A stretch of DNA of 64,000 nucleotides. It comes from Alisma plantago-aquatica. Taxonomy: Eukaryota; Streptophyta; Magnoliopsida; Alismatales; Alismataceae. Positions 25,074-37,840 of this stretch are shown in pieces. The notes beneath the pieces are model-generated. The model saw only the letters and a program-made list of their open reading frames with translations. It did no database searches and was not told the origin of the DNA. Position 1 is the stretch's first letter, and each line of letters opens with the position of its first letter. The stretch spans positions 520,067,303 to 520,131,302 of the forward strand of contig OY856409.1 of NCBI GenBank assembly GCA_963693085.1. The letters run 5' to 3'. Made by a program: the position numbers and the translations under genes.

Positions 25074-26556
25074 TGCTCTAGAGGGGGGGGTGAATAAATC
25101 TAAATGCACTTAAACAAAATTCATTAGACTTTCAAGATATATCACAAGATAAGGTTGCTAAATAGGTAATTTGAGTGCAACCAAAGCATGCATAGCAAGG
25201 AGGAGAGAGATTGAGCAAACACAAGTACACAAGCTATTTAGAGTGGTTCCACACTTCAAACTAGAAGTATGTCAGTCCACTTACCTAGAGAGGTCAACCT
25301 CTAGGATTTTCTAACCATTGCATTCTTATATTCATTCATAAGACTTACAATACATGACCAAACAAAGGACTTACCTATCCAATACAAAGAGTATTCAACC
25401 TTACCAAGGACTTACCCACTTTGCAAGGAGTCTTCCTCCTTCTTCCAAGGACTTACCTACTCTTCCACAAGTCTTCAGCCTTGCAGGAATTACCCACTCA
25501 TCTTGGATCTTCCGCCTTTGACTTCACCTTCACTCGGAGAAGCTTCCACCAATGACTTACCCACTTGAGCAAGGAGTCTACTGCCTTCACCAAAGGCTTA
25601 TCCACTCTAGCTCCAAGTCTTCAGCCTTGATTTTCACCAAGGGATGCCTTCCCTTGTTCTTCTTCACCTCTCTTAGCCAAGAGAGAGAACCTTCATCTTC
25701 ATGATTGAAAAGAGAGATGGGGAGGTGGTGGAAGTGAGAGCCTCACAAGATATACATGTAGGACTAGCTCTCTTATAGATTTCCTACTCACTCTAATGGA
25801 TGTAGCAAGTGATTAAGCTTAGAGAGAGAGGAGGCTGTAGGAAGCACTCAACTATAGATTAGGAACCTCACATAGAGTTTTGCAATGAATGCTCAATCTT
25901 GGAATGAAGCCCAAGGGGTCCTATTTATAGCTGGGGATGCCTCTTAGCCTTTGGGAACACTTGAGAACGAAAACTAGCCATTTTGTGGCTTGTAACAGAT
26001 ATATTTTCACTTGTTGCAACTCCACAATGGCTAGAAGCACTTTTTTGCACTTTTCCGTACAGTGCAGTCGGTCGAGTTTCTATAAGGGTAACTCAACCGA
26101 TAGAGTAAAAGACAAAGCCGATATTCAGACCATCGGTCGAGTTTGTCCTGGGGAAACTCGACCGACCAATGAAAATTGATTTGGTCAGCTACTCCATCGG
26201 TCGAGTTCTGTGTAGTGTAAACTCGACTGATCAAAAGTCATTTTCAAGATCCAATCAGGATCGGCCGAGTTTGCAACTCACAGAACTCGGCCGATGAACA
26301 TCCTGATGTGAATTTTGGAAAATGGCTTTTGAGTGCTTAAACATTTGATCTAAGTGCTCCTGATTTTTTCCAAGCTTAATTACAAGTCATGCAATCATTA
26401 CAAGTGATTTACAACATGATTCTAATGGATTTACATCATATTACAAAAATGTGCACTTGTATTGACTTTGACTTGTCTTTTCTCCAATTTGATATGCACA
26501 AGTTAGGGCATTTGGAGTGTGTCTATACCTAATCTAAAATTACTCAAGTAGAGAAA
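25074..26556 (-). mobile_element. LTR-like insertion with hairpin array (copy 3)
   Basis: Counterpart of 829-2310 and 12955-14436, with the same ttaga flanks. The G run at its left end is 8 long here and 7 in the other copies. Confidence 0.45.
26069..26295 (-). repeat. Four inverted repeats, ~64-bp period (copy 3)
   Basis: Same array; the right arm of unit 3 has one C-to-T change (actcgactgat) that weakens its pairing. Confidence 0.85.
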
Positions 26557-26720
26557 TTAGACACCAATATGTGGAATGGTTAGTCATCATCAAAACACGG
26601 GTTTAGTCAATTTAGACGTGAGTCAACACTGACCTAATTGACCTTGAGTCAACAATAACTTGCTCAAGATCAAGATACTATTTATAGGGGGTTGGCTATA
26701 TGGAAAGAAGTAATTATAGA

Positions 26721-26899
26721 TACTACCCCCAGGGAGTGGGTATGCCATTGAATTTACCCCCAACGAGTGGGTATGTTTTAGAGATTACCCCTAGTGAGTG
26801 GGTTTCCATTAAATTTACCCCCAATGAATGGATATGCCATTGAATTTATCCCCAACGAGTGGGTATGCCATTGAGATTACCCACAACGAGTTGGTATAC
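26721..26899 (+). repeat. 30-bp minisatellite (copy 3)
   Basis: About six units as at 2477-2654. Confidence 0.85.
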
Positions 26900-28321
26900 C
26901 ACAAAGATTGAGAAAATATGGGATGAGAAGTTATAACAAAAAATGCATGTTCTATTATTTAATAACAATGACTGATATGGTTGTTATGTTGTTAGATCTA
27001 CATGAATATGTTTTGGTTGCACCACATACACAACATAGAAATATGCTGACCGCATTTTGATTATCAACATTTTAGGTAACTTCCAAATATGAAGATATCA
27101 AAAGACATGGTGAACCAGATGAAATCAATTGAAGATACTAAAGCTAAGTCAGAAGGATTAGTTAGATGTAATACTTATTCTCATATATAATAGTTTCATG
27201 TTGAAAATTCATTTAACTCCTTGGAAGAGTCTCATTATACAATTTGTAAACAATATATGTTTTCTATGGGGGAATTTAGATAATGGATCTCAAATTTAAG
27301 GTCCTTCCTTAATAAAGGGACACTGAAAGGTGGGGTCGTTACAACCAAAACATAGTTTAATGTCCAACATGACTCTATTATATAGATACTTGTAGAAAAT
27401 AAATGGATCTTCTATATAAATCCTTATAGAAAATAAATGGATCTTTGTGCAAAATGAAACAAAAAAATTATCCACCCCTTAGGACCTTAGGTATAGATCA
27501 GATCAAGAAGTAGACCAACTAAATATCTGATTAACAATAGGAATAGCATATGTTGGGGGGGGGATATATTGAGGGAAGAAAGCTATGTGTATGTAAGGAT
27601 CTTTGATAACTATAAGAAGTGACATGGAAATGTCAGTAGTGGTGGGTTGCAGTTAACTAGGTAATGGGGGTAGCATGGAACAAGGCAAGCGTAGAGGAGA
27701 CTAGCGTGTAGCAACATAAACCAGGGTAGGCGTGATGCTTGCATGTAGTGCAAAAGAGGCATGTAGTGGTGGCATTAGGGTTGGATGCTCTTGGTGGCAG
27801 AAGGGCTTGATGACGATTGAGCATGATATAGACTTAGGGAGCGTGCGATAGGGGTTTCAATGGGTGGAAGGTTGGCATCGGCCAAGAGGGAAGATTGTAG
27901 GTAGTAGGTTTACTATAGTGGGATTAGACATGGAGAGGTGGCACATGTGAAAGGGGAGAGGTAAGAATACTATAAGCTAAGGAGGTGGGGTTAGTTGGAC
28001 AGTGGGTAGAATAAGTAATAGTCAACATTGACAATAGGGTGGAAGTAGGAGGTGGGGTTGGTGAGTAGTAGACCATTTTTTCTCTAGACAAGTATCAATA
28101 GGAGTAGCAACAAATATCCACATCAGCAAAAGGGATAAGTCAACAATAATAAGGGGAGATATTTTATCAATAGAGCAGAAGAGAGAAGTAGACGACCATG
28201 GAGACTGGGAAGATGTTTGGTAGGAAGCCAATCTCGTAAGAGACAATGCCCCCCTACAACCGGAGGAAACTCTTACTTTTTTCTCTTATCTCTAGGGTTT
28301 AGGATCTCTTCTCTGATTCCA

Positions 28322-28505
28322 TGTTGGTAACATAGAAGCAAGAAAATTAAGTGGTTTCTTATTGATACAAGGGCAAGCCCTCTCCTATAAATAGGAAATG
28401 AGGAAAGATAAGGAAGTTTGGGAAACCCTAATGGTCCAAGACACAATTTATCTAATATTACAAGTAGACTCAACTTAATGAACTAAGTACATACACTCTC
28501 TAACA
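28322..28505 (-). mobile_element. Ty1/copia-type LTR (copy 3)
   Basis: 184 bp, ends TGTTGG and CTAACA, primer-site remnant at 28311-28321. Confidence 0.65.
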
Positions 28506-29170
28506 CTAAACTACCTGATGTTACTAAATGTAGAGTTGTTGCTGGAAAACTTATGCATTATACAATGTCTAATTCAGATGTATAGTATGTTGTTGTACAT
28601 TTGGATTTGTATGTCCATCAACCTTTTAAGTTTCACTAGATAGGTGTATGCCAGTTCCTCATGCATCCAAATTTCTCTCTAAGAAAAGGTATGCACTTTG
28701 AAATTCATGGGAACATCACTTTTTAGGGATACTATGATGCTGATTATGTGTGTGATCATGAGGATAGATGTTCAAGTACATGGTTATTTATCACATCTAT
28801 GAGGTATAAACATGCCACTCAAAGAAGCAAGATAAGAAATATTGCATCACACTTAAATGATGAATCAAAATATGAAGATATCGTTCATATCACATATTTA
28901 TTCTTAGACTTTGACATTTCTACTTCTGTTCTTGTTCACATGTACTATGATAAATAAGCATGTATCTTCGTTCTAATAACATATATTCTACAAACAAATT
29001 AAGCATATTGATATTGAATATCAATATAATTCTTGTTGGTAAAATCTCTACTCCTCACATTCCTACAAACAGTCAAATGGATGAAATACTCACAATAGCT
29101 GTCCCCTAGAAGTTTCTTCAAGTTATATGTTTTAGGTTGAGCTTACATGATATATATACTCCAACTTGAA
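28506..29170 (+). pseudogene. Ty1/copia RNase H remnant (copy 3)
   Basis: Counterpart of 4259-4925; open part 28748-28957; same inactivating stops. Confidence 0.7.
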
Positions 29171-29404
29171 GAGAGTGAATTATGATATCAAGAGATAGAA
29201 TTTCTTTATTATGTGTTAGTCTATATTTAGTCTCATACTGGATAAAAAGTAGTAGCTAAAATTAACCCTTAAATAAGTACATGTCTATGTAGTTATGTTA
29301 ATAGTCAAGTAATCATTGTCACTTATTCTATAACAATAACATAAATTCATCTTTAGTAACTCTAAATACTCATAATTATTTATTTTATTGGAATTTTTTT
29401 CCGG

Positions 29405-31146
29405 GCCAATGATGATTTTAGTTTTATGAGTATATGGCTCTCAAAGATATTGTAGATATTGAATTTGGATAATAGATTAAAAATGAGAATGAAAAAAATG
29501 GCTGGAAAATGAACAACAAGTCATGTTATATGGTGCGACTCTTCAACCAACGACAAATAGAATTGGTTGATTTCATAAAGAGGTATTTATACTCTAGAAA
29601 AGAAAAAAATAATAAGAAAGAGGTATTCATACTGTAGAAAAAATATGCAATAAGAAATCACAACCTCGTTTGTGTGGCATAAGTCAAGATCAAAAGTTGG
29701 AGGTTTGAAAGAAAACAATAAAAACGATGTGGAATTTCAAAGTGTTACCTAAAGTAGGCATTTTCTATGGATAATATGACACAATAAACTACTTACACTG
29801 TGAAATCTAAAAGGATTTGGTCAATGAAACTTCCATATAGCTTAAGAACTTCGTAAAATCAATAGATCTTCTTTACAACACTCACATAATATCGAGAAGT
29901 GGCCTGAAGTCATAAGACTTGCAAGAACCAATAGCTATATGGTTGGCGAGGCATGGGAGACAATGTAACTAATCAGAAAAGAAAGATTAGGATCTCAATA
30001 CGATACGATTCTTTGATACCTTTTAGTGGCATTTGTAAAAGGAAGAAACTCGATGCTTGGAAAAGGGAAATATACATTCAAAAGATCTCTATTGAAAATT
30101 GCAAGTATATGCTGAACACGGATGGGAGGGCATACCTAAAATCTAAAGCCCAAGGGCAGAAGAGACGGCAACAGAGGCCACCTATACATGAATATTGAGA
30201 ACTAATATATATAAGTAACTTTGTATTTAGAAGTGGGAAAATCTCATCTAGAATTGCTTCTCAGATGAAGAACCACACAAGTCAGCAAAAACAATGATCT
30301 ATATGCTAGACAACACAAATTTAACTATTAGTGATGTTGAATATTGTCAATCGTTGAATCTCTTAATTTATGGATAATTGTTTCCAAGTAAATGGTGATT
30401 TTAGTTTGATGATTGTTTGTTTATCTAGGGATATGATGAAGATTTGAATCTGTGTAATGCATGCCAAATGATAAGTTAGTGTAGAGGCTAGAAATCCAAA
30501 AAGAACTAGAATTAGATGGTACAAAATTTCAACCAACATGCAAATAAAGAATGACTTTTTGGAAAGATGTATTTTTACTCAAGAGAAATAGCAATAATAG
30601 TAACATGATCACAATGTCTGTGACACGTTAGTCAGGCTAACAATTAAGAGGTTTGGAAGCAAAATCTTGCAAAAATATGTGCAAACAAAGAGTTCCCTAT
30701 GAAGTACATTTTTTTGATGGTAAAATACAAGAAACTATTTATATTGGAAAATTTAAATGGATTTGGTCAAGGGTTCTGTCGTAAATGTTAAAAACCTTTA
30801 TTGAATTGATGTTTATTCTTTTCATGGATCATGTCATATGATATGGAGGAGTATATGGGATTTGGAAGTTTTAATAGAACCACCACACATACGGTTGATG
30901 AGGCATGGAAGAAAACATAACTAAACAGAGTGGAAAAAATAGACTCTTATGTAGATTATGTTCTCTATAAGATTTTGGTGACATTTAGAAAAGGAATAAA
31001 CTCCATGTTTGAAAAGAGGAACTATACACTCAAATAAATGAACTTGGAGATTGCAAGTGCAGGCAGAAATGGGGATGGTCAATATACTAGAAGTATGGAA
31101 GCCCAATTAAGAAAGAAATTACCCGAGGGACATAAATCAATGGAGT
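29405..31146 (+). repeat. Old ~0.95-kb tandem duplication (copy 3)
   Basis: Counterpart of 5160-6900. ORF of 81 codons at 29953-30198, as in copy 2. Confidence 0.6.
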
Positions 31147-32923
31147 CCAAAACTAGGTGTAAAAAAATCAAGTGCCAACAAAATACTTCAGTGGTAAAAT
31201 AATACACAATATTAACAAAAAAAGTACCATATTGACTAAACCTAACGAGTTGCCTAGTTACTATCATCATGCAATATTCACTGCACCATGCCTTATTCTA
31301 GAATGTAAAAACTTATGTAATATTTGGTGGGCTAGGAATATAACTAAAAGCATTCTAAATATATATTGTAAAGGTGACACTAAACTTAAAGTTGCCTTCC
31401 CCTTATATCTTTTACTCACATTCCTATTAATGATGTTTTTTTCCAGTATGTTCCTTTCTAAATATTTTTTTCTTCAATAAAGTCCAATCGACTGAATTTT
31501 AGCTAAAAATACATAGATAATATTATTTTTATGCAACATGCTACTATTTTTTCACAAGGATCTAGATATTTGATTTTCATGCTTTGATGTGAATTGATAG
31601 ATTCTACTACTATGTTATGAGAAAATATAGTGCTTTCTATATTTTTTTCCTTTCTTTGACTATCAAAGACCCCTTGTTAGTGACAACAATTCCAACTTCC
31701 TATTTTTGATCCTTTACACAATAATTTAATTTATGGATTTGTTTTCATAGTTAACTAGCCATTGGAGTTATAGAAATTCAAATCTTAGTATTGCTGTTTA
31801 TATGTTAATATATAATTCTTTTTGAATATATAGAGAGAGCTCTAGATCATATTTGAAATGCATTTTTCATACATGCCACTTAGACAAAAATAATAAAGAT
31901 GAGAAACGAGATTTACAAGATGCTTTACTCATGATAAAAGAGTGATTCTATCAATCAACTTAACGACCATAATACAAGTAGTTAAGAATCTCCAAATGAT
32001 GGCGAGAATCATAGTCCTTATAAGTGTTTTGTGACAATGGTGATGCCGCGAGATAAGTGGCCATCTCTTGAACTATGGGTGAGACTCAATTCGTTCTACT
32101 AGTGACGATTTGGTACATAAAAGCATATTGATATGAATAAAAATGATAGCATCGATCATAGGCGAAATCCATGACAAATAAGTGGTCTTTTACCGATAAG
32201 CATGCAATGCTTGTAAAATATGAATACAAACAAAACATAGAAGAATAAGGATAAGGATGTTAAAAAGATCATATACACTGACAATATTTCAAATGAAGAA
32301 ACACATAACAATGTGAAAGAGAGAATTCTCAAATCAGCATTTTCATGTTCCGCATCTTATACAACGTACACATTCGTTATATTGGTATCTTCAATTTTTT
32401 TTTTGAAGTTAAATAGACAAATTTCATTATGGAGGAGTCACGCATCATCTACATGTGCAAATTTCAATTTAATTATATGTTTGGCACATTTCTCTAGATT
32501 TGTGTACTACTGAAAACTAGTAGTGGGCGTAGTTTAACTTATCACTAACACCACAAATAGAACATACATATTTTTTTTGCAAAATTTTAGAATAGAACCA
32601 AACTGTTAGCTAGCCCAAAACCAAACTAAAATAATTTTTTACTTTGTAGTTTGGTTGGTTTGATGTCTACAGATACAAAGCACACACTTATATAGCAATT
32701 CTTTAAAAATATGACCTTTTATTATCATCTTAATCAATTTAACATAATAAATAGATTTTAAGTAAACATTATTTAGTAGTAGAAGATATAGAATATGATG
32801 TATACATGTTTTTATGTATGTATGTATGATTTTTAATATGGAACAATGTTTATTTGAAGTTTGTTTGCCAAGTTAGATGGATTTTTTGGAATCATGTAAA
32901 TATATTCCAATCCCCTCCTACAA

Positions 32924-33199
32924 CTACAGGAGGATAAGAATTACATATAGCCCCACACTATACATTAAAACAAAAAATAACTCACTCAACTGTCTATTGT
33001 GTAGCTTTTGCCTAACATATTTACAAATTTTTACAATAATGCTCCTCGCATTTGTGATTGTGCCACCATGTTTTATAGCATTTCTTTATCCCCAAATATA
33101 AAAATAAAGAGCAGCAAAAAGGAGTCTCATTTTGTTGTTCTTCATGCAACATGTCAACATACTTCTCGAATCTCCTTCCAACTTTAGTTTCATTTGCAA
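32924..33199 (-). pseudogene. LINE C-terminal fragment (copy 3)
   Basis: Counterpart of 8678-8953, with one extra lesion: the base at 33088 is A instead of C, turning the Glu codon of IWGERNA into a stop. This stop is private to copy 3, so it arose after the triplication. Confidence 0.55.
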
Positions 33200-33396
33200 T
33201 TTCGTACATATGTGATAACCTCCTATTTTAGTCGATTATATTAGTCCTTTTCTTTAGTTTTCCATACTCTTTATAAGTTTAAACTATACATAATCCTAAG
33301 TTTACCCTTTTTTGTAAATATACCATCAGACTAACTTTTCTTTCTATATATGCAGAAAAAGCACAAAAAAATCATAAAAGAATAACTCAACCTCAA

Positions 33397-33824
33397 GACT
33401 GCATGGATTCAAACGGTCCCAAGACCGCATGAAGCCAATCGGTCTCGAGACCGCATGGAGTCAAATGGTTCCAAGACCGCATGAAGCTAACTGGTCCCGA
33501 GACCGCATGGAGTCACACGGTCCCAAGACCGCATGAATCCAACCGGTCCCGAGACCGCATGGAGTCAAACGGTCCCAAGACCGCATGAAGCTAACCGGTC
33601 CCGAGACCGCATGGAGTCACGCGGCCTCAAGACCGCATAAAGCCAAACGGTCCCGAGACCGCATGGAGTTCAAACGGTCTCAAGACCGCATGAAGCCAAA
33701 CGGTCCCGAGACCGCATGGAGTTCAAACAGTCTCAAGACCGCATGAAGCCAAACGGTCTCAAGGTCCAAATGGTCTTGAGGCCCCAAACGGTCTTGAGGT
33801 CCAAACGGTCTCCAAACCGTTTGG
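33397..33824 (+). repeat. 26-bp minisatellite in U3 (~14 units plus degenerate tail)
   Basis: Units of 26 bp (27 where an extra t is inserted) contain cggtc, ccaag or ccgag, then accgcatg and aagccaa or gagtcaa. They alternate so that a 52-bp dimer is visible (gcatgaag / gcatggag). Each contains the dyad cggtc-4 bases-gaccg. The last part (33750-33824) changes to ccaaacggt...accgtttgg, the same palindrome that makes up the arrays at 41188 and 41919. Copies 1 and 2 of the 12-kb unit stop after four units. Confidence 0.95.
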
Positions 33825-33839
33825 ACTTTACTCAAGGCC

Positions 33840-33847
33840 TATAAATA
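33840..33847 (+). promoter_or_regulatory. TATA box of LTR 1
   Basis: cctataaataagacc lies 15 bp after the minisatellite, as expected for the U3/R promoter of the genomic RNA. Confidence 0.65.
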
Positions 33848-35072
33848 AGACCCCAAGGCTCCTCCATCAGGGAAGAAGTTTCAGACGTCCAAAGGCTGCC
33901 TCAATCATTCCAGAGCTCTTGTTACTTCCATCCTCTGCCCTGGGGCTGCCAGTCTGAGACCCACACTCCATCTTGAAGCTGCTTTCTCTCTCTCCACCAA
34001 AGAAGGTGGGAAGAGGGAGATCTCGTCATCAAGCAACCTGTGAAGCTGGTGGATCGTTTCTCTCTCTAAGGGGTTGACTTTCCTCCCTCCTTTGTGGGGA
34101 TGACGTTCTCTCTCTCTTCTTGCCTCCTTCTGTGTCCTAGTTATGAGCGAGTAGACTCTCTCACTAGGGTGCGGGGAGTAGCCCCGCTACCCATGATTTC
34201 ATATCATGTAAATGTAATCCTTAGGTTGTAATATAGAGTTCTTATCTTTGTCATTTCGACATCAAACGATTAATGAATGCATGTTGCTTGATCTCCAACT
34301 TGTGTTATCTTTTATCTTTTAGTATGAATTGTCTAGGTTTGTACTATTAGATTCGAAACTCATTTGTATGTTGGTTCTTGGTGCATGTACCCACCATGCA
34401 TCTATTTCGGTATCTAGAAGTGTATCTCAAGAAGTGGAGTAGACTCACTATCATCCGTTGCACTTTCATACTATGAAATGGAATCAATTGACGTATGGAA
34501 GTGCAACCTTGATAAGTCGAGGAACACACTTTGCGAGGGGAATGATGTAAAGTAATGTGACCATTTGTTCGGGAATGGTTGGCGTTGCAACATTCCCGCA
34601 CTTCTCGTAGTTAGATTCTCTGAAAGGAGGCTAAGTCTACAAGGATACTAACTGACTGGACTCTTTTTGCAGGTTAAGTTTTGCTTTTCATGTGTTGATC
34701 GATGTGTAGTGGCGGTGAAAAACCAATCACACCCTAGTGATCTTTTATCATAGTTTAACTCATTAGATTTACCTGCTTTCTTTACTTTTCATGTTCTTAG
34801 TTTAAAAACATCAAAATCCAACTTTCGATATAAGTGCCTGCTAGTAAGTGACCAAGTGAAATTCCATACGTTTTCCATCTTGTTGCTTACAACAAGACCG
34901 TTGTCCCGTGGATTCGACCCTTAACTATACTGCGATAAGACTTCCACGCATCTTAGCATATGTGGGTGGAGTTTTCTATCTAGTATAAGCAAGGCTAAAC
35001 TTAAAGACTTACCATCTTTAGGATTTTTAGTGGTGCACGCAATTCCACGTAAGTGGAAGCTCCATCAAAAAT

Positions 35073-35089
35073 TGGCGCCGTTGCCGGGG
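35073..35089 (+). other. Primer-binding site, tRNA-Asp type
   Basis: tggcgccgttgccgggg is complementary to the 3' end of plant tRNA-Asp(GUC), the primer used by Athila/Tat-type elements. It lies 5 bases after the LTR end. Confidence 0.85.
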
Positions 35090-35238
35090 ACAACGGAACG
35101 TTGTAATTTCACTTAGTACCTTTCTGGTTGGTTAGGATTTTACACTTTCTTTTTAATCATAACTCTATATCTTCTTGAAACTATCATATCTTTGTCATTA
35201 TCTAAAGGTGTTTTTCTCTACCCAGGTAGAAATCGTGT
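35090..35238 (+). promoter_or_regulatory. Leader with splice-acceptor-like site before gag
   Basis: A 149-base leader. Just before the gag ATG is a pyrimidine run and acceptor-like tttttctctacccag (AG at 35224-35225), 13 bases upstream of the ATG at 35239. The same arrangement precedes gag of element 2 and the long ORF at 42130. Splicing itself is not shown. Confidence 0.4.
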
Positions 35239-37133
35239 ATGCAACCTGTGCATAACCTCAGATTCTCCCCTGATCCAGAGTTTGACTCTGAGGTAGAGAG
35301 AAGATTCCACCACCGCATTCGACTCAACTGCCAAAGGGCCAGGCAAATGGCTGAAGATCAAAGCCAGGCTGCTTTGGTGATGGAGAGGGTCAACGCCGCC
35401 ATCGCCGCTCAAAGGGCACAACTCATCGCTGAAACTCGAGCCCAAATCCAAGCGGAGATTCGTGTGGAAGAGCAAGCTTGCATCAGAGCTGAAACTGAGG
35501 CAGCAACCCAAGCTGCTCAGTTGGAGTTAAGAAACAAGCAACTGAGAGACTACGCTATCCCAAAGAACTATGAGGATAACCACTCGGTGCGACCTCTGAT
35601 TATTAATATCCCCAACTTTGAGATTCGGACCCAGTGGATCCAGATCATGCAAGGCATCTCTTTCTCCGGAGGTTCTGGAGATGATTGCATGGATCATCTA
35701 AAAAGGTTTAAGGTGCTGTGCCGCCTAGTTCCACAAGCTGGTGTTTCTTATCATGCGATAATGCTCCATCTGTTCCATTTCACCCTATCTGGGAGGGCCC
35801 TGAGTTGGTATAACTCACTTGACAGAGAACTGATAATAACCACCTGGGCTCCTCTTGAGGAAAAGTTCTTAGAGAAGTTCTTTCCACCCTCACTGACCTA
35901 TGAAATCAGAGGGCAGATCAATCACTTCTCTCAACTAACTGGAGAAACCCTTACTGAGGCATGGGAGAGATTTAAAGAACTTCTGCGTAAATGCCCCCAT
36001 CATGGAATCTACCAGAATCAACTGATATAAACCTTCTACCAGGGAGTAAGCGATGATATTAAACAGTTCTTAGATTCCTCATCTGGAGGAAACTTCATGA
36101 GGAAGAATTACGAGGACACATGGAAGATTGTTACTCTCGGAGCTGAAAACAGTCCAACTGGGGACGGTCATCCAGTAAAGGTGTCCTCAAAGTTTTCAAA
36201 GCTGAAGAATCAATAGAGATGAAAGAAATAGCTGAAGTCCTGAAAACCATAGTTCATAAACAGCAAGCTCTCGAGACTTCTCTCGGAGAGATCGATAAGA
36301 AGAAAACTCTGCTAGTTCAACAAGTCAAAGCCGTCACGGGATCCTGTGAGGCTTGTCATGCTTCTAACCATCCGACCCTTTCCTGCGGTATGCTATATAA
36401 TGTGATGATGGATCTGCATCCACCACCACAACCATATGAACCTATCATTGATCAGTCGGAAGAGCAACTACCAGAACAAGTTAACTCTATCAACTCTATC
36501 CCTGGGCAAGTCTACTACAACCCTAATCAGCCAAGGAATCATCCAGGGTTCCAGTATGGAAACCCTGCTGGAACTGCCAATCCTCAACATCAAACACAGA
36601 GGGGATCTGCTAGTAGGCTACCACCTGAATTCCCAAACAATTTCAACCAAAATCAAGGGAATTCCAGGAGCAACTTCCCTAGGGACAATTACCCCAGGAA
36701 CCAATCAGCCTACTACCAATACACTCATCCTCTGCTCCATCCACAGCTGCATACTTAGCAACCTCAGCTGGCGTTACCACCCCAACAATCTCAACAAACC
36801 CAGCAACCAATTCCTCCGAAAAATGCTCCTGCCCAACCGGAAGATGAAATATCCTTGATCAGGCAGATGTTACAATCGCAGCAAACTATGCTTGCTAACC
36901 AGTAGGCTTAGCAAAAAGCAGTTGAAGCTCAGCTTGCTCAGATCGCTGCACAATTGAAGCCCCCAACAGGTACGTTTGCTGGGCAGCCTGAATCAAATCC
37001 TAAGCACGGACAAAATAGACATGAGCAGTTGAATGCCGTCACCACCAGATCTGGACGTATTCTTCATGAGACTACCAAGATCACCCTGGATAATGATGAT
37101 ACCCCCGCTTTCATGACAAATGAGAGCCTATAA
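35239..37133 (+). pseudogene. gag: Athila-like gag (broken)
   Basis: Structural protein of the particle. The first 263 codons are open: an Ala/Gln/Glu-rich coiled coil (about residues 25-100), then the capsid-like domain with FSGGSGDD, HLFHFTLSGRALSWY and GQINHFSQLTGETL. A TAA at 36028-36030 interrupts it where Gln is usual in relatives. The frame ends at TAG 36214 and resumes one base out of phase at 36219, where a CCHC zinc knuckle (C43, C46, H51, C56 of that ORF, spacing 2-4-4) is intact. Further TAG stops occur near 36756, 36904 and 36910, and TAA TAA at 37131. Several could be C-to-T changes of CAG or CAA. The tail (LNAVTTRSGRI, ~37030) is a usual gag/pol linker motif. Confidence 0.85.
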
Positions 37134-37139
37134 TAAGGA

Positions 37140-37840
37140 ATGGAGAAGCCCTCAGAGGGCACAAAGGGCAAAGATAAAGTGTCCACAGAACCTGAAGTTT
37201 TGCAATATAAACCAAGAATCCTGTACCCAGGAAGATTACGAGAAACAAAGATGGACACCAGGTTTCAAAAGTTCAAAGAGGAAATGAAGAAACTATACAT
37301 TGATATCCCGCTCCTTGATGCTCTTTCCGAGGTGCCAGCCTGGGCGAAATACCTCAAGACCTACTATCAAGAAAGTACATCACCGAGGAGCAGGAAATTG
37401 TTAAGCTTGCACAGACCACTTCAGACATCATCTTGAACAAGATGACCAAAAAGAAGAAGGACCCAGGTTCCTTCGGAATCCAATGTTGCATTGGCAACAC
37501 ATCTGCTAAAAAGGGATTAACTGACCTTGGAGCCAACATATCTATTATACCTTACTCAATGTGCAAACGTCTGGGTTTCACTGAATTGCTGCCTACAACA
37601 ATGACTATCCAATTAGCTGATTCCACTATAACCGCACCTTTGGGGATCATTGAAGATATCCCGGTAAGGATAGGCAAGGATGCTTACGTACCGTGCGACT
37701 TCGTTGTCATGGATATTAAAGAAGACCTGAGGTATCCAATCATTTTTGGCAGACCATTCCTCGCTACTGCCAGAGCGCTGATTGACGTTGAAGCTGGTAC
37801 CATCATTATTAGGCTCAGAAAAGAAGCAATTCAATTCTGA
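37140..37840 (+). pseudogene. Athila-like aspartic protease region (broken)
   Basis: Retroviral-type aspartic protease that would cut the polyprotein. The pre-protease segment (37140-37365, with LYIDIPLLDALSEVPAWAKYL) is separated from the protease by a frameshift near 37360-37366. The protease part is open in 37433-37840. The active site is DLGAN, with Asp codon 31 at 37523; later IPVRIG, FVVMDI and IIFGRPFLATARALIDV fit the flap and C-terminal strands. The DLGA form instead of DTGA or DSGA is common in Athila relatives. The frame closes with TGA at 37838. Confidence 0.8.

Larger units (their letters stand above)
22495..27343 (+). mobile_element. Tekay/Del-like 3' LTR, complete (4,849 bp, copy 3)
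   Basis: From TGTAAGATCC to ggggtcgttaca, TATA box at 23679-23686. The G run at 23919-23925 has 7 G against 12 in copy 2, which changes a short minus-strand ORF and shows how unstable or error-prone this tract is. Confidence 0.7.
21386..33508. repeat. 12.1-kb tandem unit, copy 3 (complete, 12,123 bp)
   Basis: This copy matches copy 2 throughout. After 33508 the sequence does not jump back to tttgtaaac as it does in copies 1 and 2. It continues through the minisatellite into the rest of the Athila-like LTR, so copy 3 is joined to the ancestral right flank. Confidence 0.95.
33213..35067 (+). mobile_element. 5' LTR of Athila-like element 1 (~1,855 bp)
   Basis: Starts TGATAACC (or TGTGATAACC at 33211) and ends ctccATCA, five bases before the primer site. 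U3 carries the 26-bp minisatellite 33397-33824 and a TATA box at 33840. The R/U5 part contains cgagtagactctctcactag and gtagccccgctaccc, similar in layout to LTR 2 at 58416-58460. The first ~296 bp recur at 8967 and 21090. No internal gene. Confidence 0.8.

Noticed and set aside
35218..35511. 97-codon minus-strand ORF
   Set aside because: Opposite the gag coiled coil; no motif; shadow frame.
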